Below the pieces are notes generated by a model. The model was not told where the DNA came from. It saw only the letters and a program-made list of their open reading frames with translations, and searched no databases. Positions 4,978 through 5,229 of a stretch of 5,229 nucleotides of DNA are shown here, one piece after another (within the stretch, counting starts at the first letter, position 1; every line of letters begins with the position of its first letter). The position numbers were made by a program, and so were the translations under genes. The DNA comes from an uncultured Treponema sp. (lineage in GTDB: Bacteria; Spirochaetota; Spirochaetia; Treponematales; Treponemataceae). The DNA lies in assembly GCA_934699065.1 (NCBI GenBank), contig CAKUWD010000199.1, positions 1 to 5,229 on the forward strand, read 5' to 3'.

Positions 4978-5229
4978 ATGTTTAATATTCAAATCCGCAA
5001 AATAGAAAAATCCGCTCACGAGAACGACGGAACTTTTTTACAGACTCCATTCTGGTGCGAGTTCAAGGCCCGCCACGGCTGGACTTACCGACGTTTTGAA
5101 ATCGAGTATACTTTACCGCCATTAAATGCAGAAGAGGGATGTGAGAAGTCAAAGACTGCGCCGGTGGTTGAGTGCGAGCAAAGCGAGCGTATCGAAACCA
5201 CCGTATGTAGAGAGGTCGCAGTTCTCAAC
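4978..5229 (+). CDS. FemA/FemB-like peptidoglycan-bridge aminoacyltransferase, N-terminal part (cut by window edge)
   Basis: The frame is open for 84 codons from the ATG at 4978 to the window end. Residues 20-42, including FLQTPFWCEFKARHGW, match the conserved start of FemA/FemB/FemX proteins (LQ-sPFW-FK-GW). These proteins are cytoplasmic GNAT-fold enzymes that transfer amino acids from charged tRNA to the lipid II stem peptide. Full members have roughly 330-420 residues, so most of the protein is outside. AAGGA at 4969-4973 lies 4 nt before the ATG. Residues 62-75 (PVVECEQSERIETT, followed by V76) are encoded by a family 2 palindrome. The frame continues after it as CREVAVLN, which resembles the start of the next beta strand, so the gene appears intact as far as it can be seen. 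The natural substrate amino acid and the effect of the insert are unknown. Confidence 0.72.
   Translation, partial: MFNIQIRKIEKSAHENDGTFLQTPFWCEFKARHGWTYRRFEIEYTLPPLNAEEGCEKSKTAPVVECEQSERIETTVCREVAVLN
5162..5203 (+). repeat. Family 2 palindromic element, copy B (inside the femAB-like gene)
   Basis: Outer arms CGGTGGTT (5162-5169) and AACCACCG (5196-5203) are exact inverted repeats, and the flanking GAG and CGTATCG are shared with copy A. The centre is longer than in copy A (42 versus 37 nt) and reads GCGAGCAAAGCGAGC. Its length is a multiple of three and it contains no stop in the femAB-like frame, so it adds 14 residues without breaking the gene. Confidence 0.82.

Overview
The window is AT-rich, about 43% GC by eye, and comes from a bacterium. 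I think it is a gut or rumen Treponema-type spirochaete. The clues are a long methionyl-tRNA synthetase with a C-terminal tRNA-binding domain, a FemA/FemB-like gene, a PadR/DUF2812 pair and abundant small dispersed palindromes. The taxon is an inference; there is no rRNA or species-specific marker here.

Layout: positions 1-682 hold a minus-strand two-gene operon, a PadR-family repressor followed 2 nt later by a DUF2812 protein that runs off the left edge. A strong minus-strand promoter (TTGACA-N17-TATATT), packed with GATATAT-type palindromes, drives it and is probably the PadR operator. All remaining genes are on the plus strand. They are a GrpB-family nucleotidyltransferase-fold protein (854-1378), methionyl-tRNA synthetase metG (1583-3901), ammonia-dependent NAD synthetase nadE (3956-4705), and the 5' end of a FemA/FemB-like peptidoglycan-bridge aminoacyltransferase (4978 to the right edge).

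The genes are mostly housekeeping and do not form one pathway, although metG and nadE are probably co-transcribed. The unusual content is in the repeats. Two families of small palindromic elements occur. Family 1 reads GTCAT-stem-CTTGA/T-stem'-ATCTA and has four complete copies, with stems that differ in sequence but stay self-complementary. Two copies lie in the metG leader. Two lie head-to-head downstream of nadE, each preceded by a tandem array of half-elements with a 22-24 nt period, giving a near mirror-symmetric minisatellite just upstream of the femAB-like gene. Family 2 reads CGGTGGTTGAG...CGTATCGAAACCACCG and has two copies. One fills the metG-nadE gap. The other lies in frame inside the femAB-like reading frame and encodes 14 residues of it.

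I found no CRISPR array, tRNA, rRNA, transposase or phage gene, and no defence system. The repeat architecture, especially the mirrored half-element arrays and the protein-coding palindrome, is the best candidate for something under-described.
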